Shown: positions 1-5,458 of the stretch, in pieces
Layout of the letters: each line of letters opens with the position of its first letter
Position numbering within the stretch: position 1 is the first letter of the stretch
Origin: Nanobdellota archaeon
GTDB lineage: Archaea > Nanobdellota > Nanobdellia > SCGC-AAA011-G17 > GW2011-AR20
Assembly: GCA_018819375.1 (NCBI GenBank)
Contig: JAHJQH010000004.1
Location: forward strand, 1 to 7,718
DNA length: 7,718 nucleotides
Direction of reading: 5' to 3'
Position numbers and translations under genes: made by a program
Notes under the pieces: model-generated
Told to the model about the DNA's origin: nothing
The model's database searches: none
The model's input: only the letters and a program-made list of their open reading frames with translations

Positions 1-1
1 C

Positions 2-268
2 CACTATCTACCCCCAAGATATGTAAAAAAATGTTATATCACCACCTGCGAAATAAAAACCCTGAACACCCGCCTCAAAAAAAGAAAATACCCTAACTCA
101 AAGATTCAGGAAAACCTGCAGGTGGAAATCTTCCAGCTCCCTCTGATGGAAGCACAGAAAAAATACAAGAACAAGAAACACAACAAAATCAAGAAAAAAT
201 ACAAGAACAAGAAAAACAAGACCACCCCAATAAAACTCATAGATACAACAAAAGGAGTCAAGGTTTAA
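2..268 (+). CDS. AK6/Fap7-like adenylate kinase (C-terminal part)
   Basis: Partial gene, open at the left edge; 88 residues are visible. The segment RLKKRKYPNSKIQENLQVEIFQ followed by MEA matches the conserved R-L-x-x-R-x-Y-x-x-x-K-I-x-x-N-x-x-x-E-I-F-Q region of human AK6 (hCINAP), yeast Fap7 and archaeal homologues. These are P-loop adenylate kinase/ATPases that act in small-subunit ribosome maturation. The LPP-x-x-V opening and the late IKLIDTT strand also fit archaeal members. The P-loop lies outside the window. Between the family core and IKLIDTT is a Lys/Asn-rich stretch made of a 12-residue tandem duplication (KKYKNKK twice). The protein ends soon after IKLIDTT, where relatives usually continue into a last helix, so the C-terminus looks shortened. 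It converges with aTrm56 with one base between the stop codons. Family assignment is by remembered motif, not a search. Confidence 0.75.
   Translation, partial: HYLPPRYVKKCYITTCEIKTLNTRLKKRKYPNSKIQENLQVEIFQLPLMEAQKKYKNKKHNKIKKKYKNKKNKTTPIKLIDTTKGVKV
156..214 (+). repeat. 36-bp-period tandem duplication in the kinase tail
   Basis: A 23-base A-rich word occurs at 156-178 and again, identical, at 192-214, giving a period of 36 bases (12 codons). It encodes the duplicated KKYKNKK segment near the end of the AK6-like protein. The period keeps the reading frame. The exact identity suggests a recent duplication or slippage event. Confidence 0.85.
157..216 (-). terminator. Candidate U-rich terminator for aTrm56 inside the kinase gene
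   Basis: On the minus strand, 54 or more bases past the aTrm56 stop, the A-rich kinase tail becomes a series of T-tracts (five at 212-216, six at 194-199, six at 158-163) separated by a few bases. Archaeal RNA polymerase typically stops at short U-tracts without a hairpin. There is only one base between the two convergent stop codons, so transcription must end inside the opposing gene. This is an inference from composition; no hairpin is seen. Confidence 0.4.
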
Positions 269-269
269 A

Positions 270-809
270 TCAATCTCTCATCCTCTCAACCCTAACTACT
301 CTCTTCCCTCTCTCACTCCCTACAACTCTCACTTTCGCATCTTTAAACTCTTTCCTCAGCCCACAAACCTCATACAAAAAAACAGCAAGAGCACCAACCT
401 CACTGTGCGGCTGATTTCCAACAGCAAGATTAAGGTCAGAAATCTCATAAAACTCTGGCTCTACTTTCTCTCCCCCAACAACAATCACCACATCCCTGCC
501 ACTATCAATCACTTTCTTTACTTCACCAACCTTCTTCTCAAACCCAACCCCATACATTGTCAGGTGAACAACAAACCACCCTTCCTCTTTCTTCTTCTTA
601 ACAAACTTCAAATCATCAGAAACATATTCAATAAAAAACTCACCCCCAAAATCATCAACAACACCAGAAACACTATTTTCAAAACCCTTATCCTTCATTC
701 CGGAATACCACAAACCATCAGCACCAAAAGCACGGCCAACTAATGCACAATGAGTGCTGATTCTCTCATCACGCGGAATCCTGTGTCCTAACCTAAGCAC
801 CTCAATCAT
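270..809 (-). CDS. tRNA (cytidine(56)-2'-O)-methyltransferase aTrm56
   Basis: The 179-residue product matches the archaea-specific aTrm56 family in length and across its diagnostic blocks. These are the N-terminal MIEVLRLGHR-x-x-RD-x-R-x-x-TH, the ALVGRAFGADG segment, the VHLTMYG motif at about residues 81-87, and the knot region GGEKVEPEFYE...NLAVGNQPHSEVGALAVFL at about 112-145. The GNQPHSEV stretch lies in the SPOUT-type trefoil knot that binds S-adenosylmethionine. The enzyme methylates the ribose of C56 in the T-loop of archaeal tRNAs, in the cytoplasm. The ATG at 809 gives the family's normal N-terminus. No strong Shine-Dalgarno site lies at the usual distance; the nearest G-rich run (825-832) ends 15 bases upstream. 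A candidate short ORF upstream overlaps this start by eight bases, so translation may be coupled. The coding strand is very C-poor: plus-strand 301-360 has 26 C and 2 G. Confidence 0.92.
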   Translation of the reverse strand: MIEVLRLGHRIPRDERISTHCALVGRAFGADGLWYSGMKDKGFENSVSGVVDDFGGEFFIEYVSDDLKFVKKKKEEGWFVVHLTMYGVGFEKKVGEVKKVIDSGRDVVIVVGGEKVEPEFYEISDLNLAVGNQPHSEVGALAVFLYEVCGLRKEFKDAKVRVVGSERGKRVVRVERMRD

Positions 810-924
810 CTTTAAAAAAACTAGCTCCCCCTATAAAATTAACTCCAACTACAAAACTACTTCCCACCATAAAATTAACTCCAACTACAAAACTAGCTCC
901 AACAATCTTAGGTATTAGTAGCAT
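802..924 (-). CDS. Candidate 40-residue leader ORF with 12-residue repeats
   Basis: An uninterrupted frame runs from ATG (922-924) to TGA (802-804), overlapping the aTrm56 ATG (807-809) by eight bases. The product starts MLLIPKIV and then contains GASFVVGVNFMV, GSSFVVGVNFIG and GASFF, ending KDD. It is a hydrophobic Gly/Val/Phe repeat that could span a membrane or form beta structure. For: its ATG sits the same distance from the shared TATA element (947-954) as the secF ATG does on the other side, which suits a leaderless mRNA, and its stop overlaps the next start as in coupled genes. Against: it is short, the duplication alone would preserve an open frame, and the differences between the two copies all change amino acids. 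I do not recognise a family. Confidence 0.35.
   Translation of the reverse strand: MLLIPKIVGASFVVGVNFMVGSSFVVGVNFIGGASFFKDD
821..900. repeat. 36-bp tandem duplication upstream of aTrm56
   Basis: Units at 821-856 and 857-892 differ at four of 36 positions and share an unbroken 27-base stretch (833-859 and 869-895). A third partial copy begins at 893 (CTAGCTCC). The repeat lies between the divergent promoter and aTrm56. It either codes the 12-residue repeats of the candidate leader ORF or is untranslated leader RNA. Confidence 0.9.
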
Positions 925-946
925 AATTCTTCGTTCAACAAAAAAC

Positions 947-954
947 TATATAAA
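947..954. promoter_or_regulatory. Shared bidirectional TATA box for secF and aTrm56
   Basis: TATATAAA on the plus strand reads TTTATATA on the minus strand. Its centre (about 950.5) is 26.5 bases from the secF ATG (977) and 26.5 bases from the candidate leader ORF ATG (924) on the other strand. That is the usual TATA-to-start distance for archaeal leaderless transcripts. A-rich sequence precedes it on the plus strand and AGAGGG on the minus strand, so either side could serve as a BRE. This is a prediction from spacing only. Confidence 0.65.
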
Positions 955-976
955 CCCTCTTAATGTCAGCACAGGC

Positions 977-1849
977 ATGGATACAAGAAAGCTCTATGAG
1001 AAAAACTACAAAAAACTACTCCTAATTCCAGTACTCCTGCTGGTTTTGAGCATAACCATTTTGGCAGTCAAGTATGCATCAACAGGAGACATCATCAACA
1101 AGGATGTAAGTCTCAAAGGTGGAGTTTCAGCAACACTTGAACTTCCAGAAATTGAAAAAAGCGACATGGAATCCTATCTTTCAAAAAGATTCACTGATTA
1201 CAATGTGAGAGAACTCACTGATTTTTCAACAAGGCAGAAAATTGGACTGATAATTGATGTAGCAGACACCGACGAATCACAACTAACAGAATACCTCTCT
1301 CAAAACTATGAAATTACTTCTGGAGAAAACTATTCTGTCACAGGAACAGGTTCAACTTTTGGGCAGAGCTTTTACAAAGACCTTGTGATAGCACTTCTTT
1401 TTGCATTCTTATTTATGGCCATATCTGTCTCAATAACTTTCAGGACATTCATCCCGTCAGTAGCAGTAATCTCAGCAGCATTAATAGACATTCTGGCCAC
1501 AGTTGCAATAACCTCCCTGATTGGAATGAAACTATCTCCTGCAGGAATCATCACTTTCTTATTGGTGATAGGTTACAGCATTGATACTGACATAGTCCTC
1601 ACAACAAGGATGATAAAAGAAAGACGAGGAGATTTGTACCAGAGAATTTCAAGTGCAATGAAAACAGGGCTTACAATGACAGGAACAACAATAGTTGCGT
1701 TGATAGTTGCTTTTATGGCATCAGCATCACCTGCCCTGAAACAAATGTTCCTCATACTTCTCATAGCACTGGTTATTGATATAATCTCCACTTATGCAGG
1801 AAATGCGAGTATGTTAGTATGGTATTGCAAGAAAAAAGGCATTCAATAA
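977..1849 (+). CDS. secF: Protein translocase subunit SecF
   Basis: The 290-residue product is an RND-superfamily membrane protein of the archaeal SecF type. It works with SecD next to the SecYE channel to help proteins leave the cytoplasm. It has an N-terminal membrane segment at about 13-33, an extracytoplasmic domain (about 34-133) opening with the conserved LKGGVSATLE, then five membrane segments (about 135-155, 159-180, 188-209, 235-250, 256-282). The signature VIGYSIDTDIVLTTR-x-x-KE (about 197-215) lies in the fourth segment, and a GLTMTGTT loop follows. The length is normal for archaeal SecF. The ATG at 977 lies about 26 bases from a TATA centre, so the mRNA is probably leaderless; an out-of-frame ATG at 963 gives no SecF sequence. 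Archaea place secF before secD, as here, with only three bases between the genes. Confidence 0.96.
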   Translation: MDTRKLYEKNYKKLLLIPVLLLVLSITILAVKYASTGDIINKDVSLKGGVSATLELPEIEKSDMESYLSKRFTDYNVRELTDFSTRQKIGLIIDVADTDESQLTEYLSQNYEITSGENYSVTGTGSTFGQSFYKDLVIALLFAFLFMAISVSITFRTFIPSVAVISAALIDILATVAITSLIGMKLSPAGIITFLLVIGYSIDTDIVLTTRMIKERRGDLYQRISSAMKTGLTMTGTTIVALIVAFMASASPALKQMFLILLIALVIDIISTYAGNASMLVWYCKKKGIQ

Positions 1850-1852
1850 AAA

Positions 1853-3418
1853 ATGGCAAAATTAAAAAAAATACTAAAAAAATTCAGGGTAATCTTACTA
1901 ATATTCTTTTTATTGCTGTCAGTCATAGCAATCAGCCCAAGATTCAATAAGGAGGGAGTAGCAATAAGGAGCATAGACAAGAACAGTTCAGCATATGATT
2001 CAGGAATGAGGGTAGAGCCAAATCTCCCGCCTGTTCAGAGAGAAATAATCAAGCAAATAAACAACATAAAAGTAACTAACTTGGAAGATTACGCAACTGC
2101 CTTGCATTCCTTAAAACCTCAAGACACAGTGAGGCTCATAACAACCAAGCAGGAATATGTTTTCCTGAAAGGAGAAAACTTGGGGCTTTCAGTGGAAAAT
2201 GCACCATCTTCAAACATTTTTCTTGGATTAGAACTAAAAGGAGGAACCAGGGTTCTCTTGGAGCCAGAAGAGAAAATAACAGAATCCCAGAGAAAGGATG
2301 TAATAGCCACAATGAGAAACAGGTTAAATGTATATGGCCTTTCAGACATTGTGATAAGAGAGGCAAATGACCTGAAAGGGACAAAATACATAATTGTTGA
2401 AATCGCAGGAGCAACAAAACAAGAAGTAAAAGACCTTATTGAAAGCCAGGGCAGGTTTGAGGCAAGAATAGGAAACATCACTGTTTTTGAAGGTGGAGAA
2501 AAAGACATAATTCACGTATGCAGGGAAGATGGAACTTGTGCAGGAATAAGAGCTTGCGACCAATCCCAAGGCGGAGCATCTTGTCGGTTTGAGTTCTCCA
2601 TAAAATTAAGTGAAAAAGCAGCAAAAAAACACGCAGAAACAACAAAAGACCTTGACATAAACATCACAAGTGGAAAAGAATACTTAATCAAACCATTAGA
2701 CCTCTACCTTGACAATGTTCAGGTTGACAGTCTCCTCATAAGTTCTGACCTAAAAGGCAAACAAGCAACAGACATCTCAATTTCAGGACCAGGCATTGGC
2801 GCAACAGAACAAGAAGCAGTGGAAGATGCACTGAAAAACATGAACAAGCTCCAAACAGTCCTGATAACAGGAAGCCTGCCAACAAAAATGATAATTGTCA
2901 AGATGGATTCTATCAGCCCGACACTTGGTGAAGCATTTGTAAAAAACGCATTAGTGGTAGGAATACTTACGCTCCTTGCAGTTGCAGTATTCATCTTTAT
3001 CAGATACAGGAAACTAAAAATTTCAATCCCCATACTGGTAATTTCATTTTCAGAAATGGTATTGATTCTTGGGTTATCAGCACTAATAAAATATAATCTT
3101 GACATAGCGGCAATAGCAGGAATAATCGCAGCTGTTGGGACAGGGGTAGATGACCAGATTGTCATAACAGACGAGATTTTATCAGGGTCTGATGAAGGCG
3201 GGTCTTCCTATGACTGGAAAAAGAAAATAAAAAGAGCATTCTTCATAATTCTTGCTTCTTATGCAACCACAGTTGCAGCAATGCTGCCTCTTTTAAAAGC
3301 AGGAGCAGGACTTCTCACAGGATTTGCATTCACCACAATAGCAGGAGTTTCAATCGGAGTCTTGATAACAAGACCAGCATTTGCCTCCATAATTCAAGAG
3401 CTGTTAAAAGAGGACTAA
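1853..3418 (+). CDS. secD: Protein translocase subunit SecD with PDZ-like insertion
   Basis: The 521-residue product is the partner of SecF. It has an N-terminal membrane segment (about 12-30), a large extracytoplasmic region with the conserved GLELKGGTRV motif (125-134), the MDSISPTLGEAFVKNAL entry to the second segment (351-367), and five C-terminal membrane segments (about 366-384, 389-410, 415-440, 463-483, 488-510) including AVGTGVDDQIVITDE (427-441). Two additions stand out. Residues 34-105 (GVAIRSIDKNSSAYDSGM ... INNIKVTNLEDY ... LKPQDTVRL) have the pattern of a PDZ-like fold before the usual P1 domain. Residues 223-244 carry four cysteines (223, 229, 235, 244) that could form two disulfides outside the cell. 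No clear Shine-Dalgarno site precedes the ATG, so translation probably follows from secF by reinitiation. The stop overlaps the stop of the convergent gene by the 4-base CTAA. Confidence 0.95.
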   Translation: MAKLKKILKKFRVILLIFFLLLSVIAISPRFNKEGVAIRSIDKNSSAYDSGMRVEPNLPPVQREIIKQINNIKVTNLEDYATALHSLKPQDTVRLITTKQEYVFLKGENLGLSVENAPSSNIFLGLELKGGTRVLLEPEEKITESQRKDVIATMRNRLNVYGLSDIVIREANDLKGTKYIIVEIAGATKQEVKDLIESQGRFEARIGNITVFEGGEKDIIHVCREDGTCAGIRACDQSQGGASCRFEFSIKLSEKAAKKHAETTKDLDINITSGKEYLIKPLDLYLDNVQVDSLLISSDLKGKQATDISISGPGIGATEQEAVEDALKNMNKLQTVLITGSLPTKMIIVKMDSISPTLGEAFVKNALVVGILTLLAVAVFIFIRYRKLKISIPILVISFSEMVLILGLSALIKYNLDIAAIAGIIAAVGTGVDDQIVITDEILSGSDEGGSSYDWKKKIKRAFFIILASYATTVAAMLPLLKAGAGLLTGFAFTTIAGVSIGVLITRPAFASIIQELLKED

Positions 3419-4197
3419 ACAAATTTCTTGATAACCTCCATATAATCCTTGTTTAGTCCGCCTAACCTGAATATCACAACATTATCAATATGATTATTCT
3501 TCAACAACTCCAAATCTCTGTCTAACCTTAATGGGGATAATATGTTTTCATCTCCCAAAATACCCCCTGCAATTACCCCCACCCCCATCTTAATTTTATT
3601 CCTATATTTCTTGCTCTCACTCAAGACCCCCTTGGTAATATGATTCCAAACATCCTTAGACCTCAACTCATTCATTACACTAGTGTAATACATTATCACT
3701 TTTTTGTGATTTGGAAATTTGTCAAAAGAATAAGAAATCCCTCCTATTTCTAGGAACTTCTGATAAGCTCTTGTTGGAGAGGGATATTCAGCAGCGAGAA
3801 TCTCTAAACCAAACTTTTCTGAATCCCTGAATAATTCTTTAATTTTGTTTTTGTTTCTCAAAAAATAAGGAAGGTTTCTCAAAAAAAGCCCTTTTTTCAA
3901 CAAAGGAAATTCCAAATCCAAAAGAACCTTGAGGTGTTTCTTGCCGCAAGCTCTCAGCTCTTCACTCAATCCTTCAATCTCAGCAGAATAAGAAAAAGGT
4001 GAAATCCAATATGACTTTTGTAGTATTGGCCAATAACCTGCTTCTACATTCGGATTAATCTTCTCCAACTGCCTCTTAAATCCTTTAAACTCCTTAAAAC
4101 TCTTAGCAGCAATATAAGTTGTGCAATCAAAATCCAGTAGTTTTGCCTTTTGTAGTTCTCCTCTTTCAGGAAATTCCTCAAAAAAATCAATCCTCAT
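3415..4197 (-). CDS. Conserved hypothetical protein, TIM-barrel-like
   Basis: This 260-residue soluble protein has no signal peptide or membrane segment. I do not recognise a named family. Regularly spaced hydrophobic strands, several ending in acidic or aromatic residues, alternate with helices: TTYIAA, AGYWPIL, VLLDLEFPL, LEILAAEYPS, VIMYYTS, IKMGVGVIAGG and NVVIFRLGGLN. This resembles an alpha/beta barrel of the sugar-metabolising kind, with D94, E96 and E137 as possible active-site acids. That is an inference from pattern only. I chose ATG 4195-4197 (MRIDFFEEF) over an in-frame TTG at 4204-4206, because an SD-like GTGAT (4206-4210) lies eight bases upstream and a TTTAAA box at 4223-4228 is correctly spaced. 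Its stop overlaps secD's stop by four bases on the opposite strand. Confidence 0.85.
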   Translation of the reverse strand: MRIDFFEEFPERGELQKAKLLDFDCTTYIAAKSFKEFKGFKRQLEKINPNVEAGYWPILQKSYWISPFSYSAEIEGLSEELRACGKKHLKVLLDLEFPLLKKGLFLRNLPYFLRNKNKIKELFRDSEKFGLEILAAEYPSPTRAYQKFLEIGGISYSFDKFPNHKKVIMYYTSVMNELRSKDVWNHITKGVLSESKKYRNKIKMGVGVIAGGILGDENILSPLRLDRDLELLKNNHIDNVVIFRLGGLNKDYMEVIKKFV

Positions 4198-4222
4198 TCT
4201 AACCAATCACAAACAAAAAGGA

Positions 4223-4251
4223 TTTAAAAAACTTTATATGCTCCAAATCCT
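4223..4251. promoter_or_regulatory. TATA elements between the divergent genes
   Basis: AAACTTTATAT at about 4229-4239 is an archaeal-type TATA element facing right, with a predicted start near 4262. TTTAAA at 4223-4228 facing left is spaced to start the minus-strand gene near 4199. The rightward element and the bases after it (CAAATCCT region to about 4251) closely resemble the 27-bp promoter repeat at 4813-4866, with one base missing. Confidence 0.5.
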
Positions 4252-4272
4252 AATAAAGGGGGATAAACTTAA

Positions 4273-4431
4273 ATGTCTTTCTGCACTCATCATAGGTATA
4301 TGCAATCTTTTGAAAAAATTAAAGGATTTTTAGAACAAGTCAAAGAACAGAACATAACCTTCAAAAAACATTTATATATAATCACCTCTTGGAATACTGA
4401 TAGAAAATGGCAAAAGTCAATACAAAGGTAA
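4273..4431 (+). CDS. Doubtful 52-residue ORF upstream of the DUF2283 gene
   Basis: An open frame begins MSFCTHHRYM after a G-run (4256-4262) and ends inside the DUF2283 gene, overlapping its start by 25 bases in another frame. It has a charged, helix-prone middle (FEKIKGFLEQVKEQN) and no recognisable family. A rightward TATA element at 4232-4239 could transcribe it. Against it, the DUF2283 promoter lies inside the frame, and 52 codons can stay open by chance in AT-rich DNA. Listed as a possibility only. Otherwise 4198-4406 contains only promoter elements. Confidence 0.2.
   Translation: MSFCTHHRYMQSFEKIKGFLEQVKEQNITFKKHLYIITSWNTDRKWQKSIQR
4371..4380 (+). promoter_or_regulatory. TATA box for the DUF2283 gene
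   Basis: TTTATATATA preceded by AAAAAACA. Its centre is about 31 bases before the ATG at 4407, predicting a start near 4402 and a leaderless or nearly leaderless mRNA. No Shine-Dalgarno sequence lies between box and ATG, in keeping with that. Confidence 0.6.
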
Positions 4432-4763
4432 TTTACGATTGGGAAGAAGATATATTGTCCTTGTCTAAAGGAAGAAAAGTAAAAGCTTCAATAGACATTG
4501 GTGATTTTATAGTTGATATAGATGCAAACGGATTTGTGGCAGGTATTGAAATATTAAATGCTTCAGAAAACCTGAACTTGTCAGAAAACCAGTTAAAAGA
4601 ACTGGAAGAGGCATCAATGGTCGTTACTTACAAACCAAATTATGTTTATATTTATATGGTAATGCAGTTTAAAGGAAAAGAAAAAGCCCTAACAATTCCT
4701 CTTACTCTTGACCTAGGGCATGGTTCTTTAAAAACAGAAAGCATTAATTTCATTACCACCTAA
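4407..4763 (+). CDS. DUF2283-family protein
   Basis: The 118-residue cytoplasmic protein has the DUF2283 pattern in its first half: YDWEEDILSLS (10-20), then a strand leading into DFIVDIDANGFVAGIEILNAS (33-52). The family is defined by Y-D-x-x-x-D-x-L, V-D-x-D-x-x-G-x-V-x-G-I-E-I-L and a following A-S. The second half (60-118) continues with a helix (LSENQLKELEEA) and beta strands, so the protein is longer than the minimal domain. The biochemical role of DUF2283 is not known to me. It is a single gene with its own TATA box. Coding-strand bases favour G over C, unlike the C-rich secretion operon that follows. Confidence 0.85.
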   Translation: MAKVNTKVIYDWEEDILSLSKGRKVKASIDIGDFIVDIDANGFVAGIEILNASENLNLSENQLKELEEASMVVTYKPNYVYIYMVMQFKGKEKALTIPLTLDLGHGSLKTESINFITT

Positions 4764-4812
4764 TCTGCTACTAACTCTTCTGATGGGGGGGATGGGTAAT
4801 GAAATGATAAGA

Positions 4813-4866
4813 AAACTTTATATACACTCAAATCCTGACAAACTTTATATACACTCAAATCCTGAC
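4813..4866 (+). repeat. 27-bp tandem duplication containing two TATA boxes
   Basis: Two identical 27-base units abut at 4813-4839 and 4840-4866. Each contains AAACTTTATATA, a good archaeal BRE-plus-TATA sequence (boxes at about 4817-4824 and 4844-4851). Predicted starts fall near 4846 and 4873. The downstream gene therefore appears to have two promoters in series, giving leaders of about 60 and 34 bases. The rest of 4764-4906 holds a G-rich patch (4785-4797) and no supported gene. Confidence 0.8.
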
Positions 4867-4894
4867 AACCTGATACAAAGTATGTCATAAAAAA

Positions 4895-4900
4895 GAGGAG
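4895..4900 (+). promoter_or_regulatory. Shine-Dalgarno site deciding the 4907 start
   Basis: GAGGAG lies directly against ATG 4901 but six bases before ATG 4907, the usual spacing. The second ATG (MKTLTKII) is therefore the better start. This contrasts with the leaderless starts predicted for secF and the DUF2283 gene. Confidence 0.75.
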
Positions 4901-4906
4901 ATGCTC

Positions 4907-5458
4907 ATGAAAACCCTGACAAAAATAATCATCACTATTTTGATACTGCTCATACTTCTTGTCTTTTTCTTTAGTATAAAACCTCCCACTTCCCACCAAC
5001 TGCCGGAAAAACAAGATTATGAGGCCTGCATAAAAGAATGCTCTCAAAGTGACCAATTATGCATAGGGGGGTGTGATGATTCTCAGATTAAGAAATCACT
5101 AAACACCGACGACCAATCCTACTGCGAATCCTTGACAGGAGAATCAAGGGAAAAATGTATGAGCACCTACACCACAAACAAGGCAGTGATAACAAGAGAT
5201 CTGTCACAATGCAGCACAATCACTAATCAAGCACAAAGAAAAGAATGCAAGATAACTTTCATGCTCAATCAGGCAATAGTTGCTCAGGATCCGGAAAAGT
5301 GCAACGAACTATCTGAAATAGACCAGACTAGGATTCAGGGATGCAAGGATAATGTCTATATGACCAAAGCAATAATCTCTCGGGACCTAAGTCTTTGCAA
5401 TAAGATTATCTCAGAAGCAATAAAATTAACATGCAAAAAACAAGCCGGAGCAAAATGA
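4907..5458 (+). CDS. Membrane-anchored protein with four cysteine-pair repeats
   Basis: The 183-residue product has a basic start and one hydrophobic segment (about 7-24, IIITILILLILLVFFFSI). No lipobox cysteine follows, so it is probably an uncleaved anchor with the rest outside the cell. A short C-x3-C-x6-C-x3-C unit (41-56) precedes four repeats of 29-32 residues starting at C73, C102, C132 and C164. Each has a second cysteine 11-14 residues later (84, 114, 146, 176) and, in the first three, a conserved A-[IV]-x-x-x-D near its end. The pattern suggests helical hairpins each pinned by a disulfide. Family unknown to me. The stop overlaps the next gene's start as ATGA, so the two are translated together. 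A duplicated promoter and strong Shine-Dalgarno site suggest high expression. Confidence 0.88.
   Translation: MKTLTKIIITILILLILLVFFFSIKPPTSHQLPEKQDYEACIKECSQSDQLCIGGCDDSQIKKSLNTDDQSYCESLTGESREKCMSTYTTNKAVITRDLSQCSTITNQAQRKECKITFMLNQAIVAQDPEKCNELSEIDQTRIQGCKDNVYMTKAIISRDLSLCNKIISEAIKLTCKKQAGAK
5447..5450 (+). promoter_or_regulatory. Shine-Dalgarno site for the large cysteine-rich gene
   Basis: GGAG inside the last codons of the upstream gene, four bases before the ATG at 5455. It supports this start and translational coupling through the ATGA overlap. Confidence 0.6.

Noticed and set aside
405..743. 112-codon plus-strand ORF
   Set aside because: It lies wholly antisense to aTrm56, which has clear family motifs; the frame is open only because the strand is G-poor.
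821..895. Possible CRISPR array (36-bp units)
   Set aside because: The units are directly adjacent tandem copies without spacers, only two full copies are present, and no cas genes are nearby.
963..965. ATG upstream of secF
   Set aside because: Out of frame with secF and too close to the TATA box to be downstream of the predicted transcription start.
4204..4206. TTG as start of the minus-strand hypothetical gene
   Set aside because: An in-frame ATG three codons downstream has better SD-like and TATA spacing and adds no loss of protein core.
4783..4890. 35-codon ORF with a repeated KLYIHSNPD
   Set aside because: The repeat is the 27-bp promoter duplication, whose TATA box fits the downstream gene; any multiple-of-three duplication keeps a frame open.
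4760..5056. 98-codon minus-strand ORF with repeated VCQDLSVYK
   Set aside because: Antisense to the promoter repeat and to the start of the membrane-anchored protein gene; no start signals or family features.
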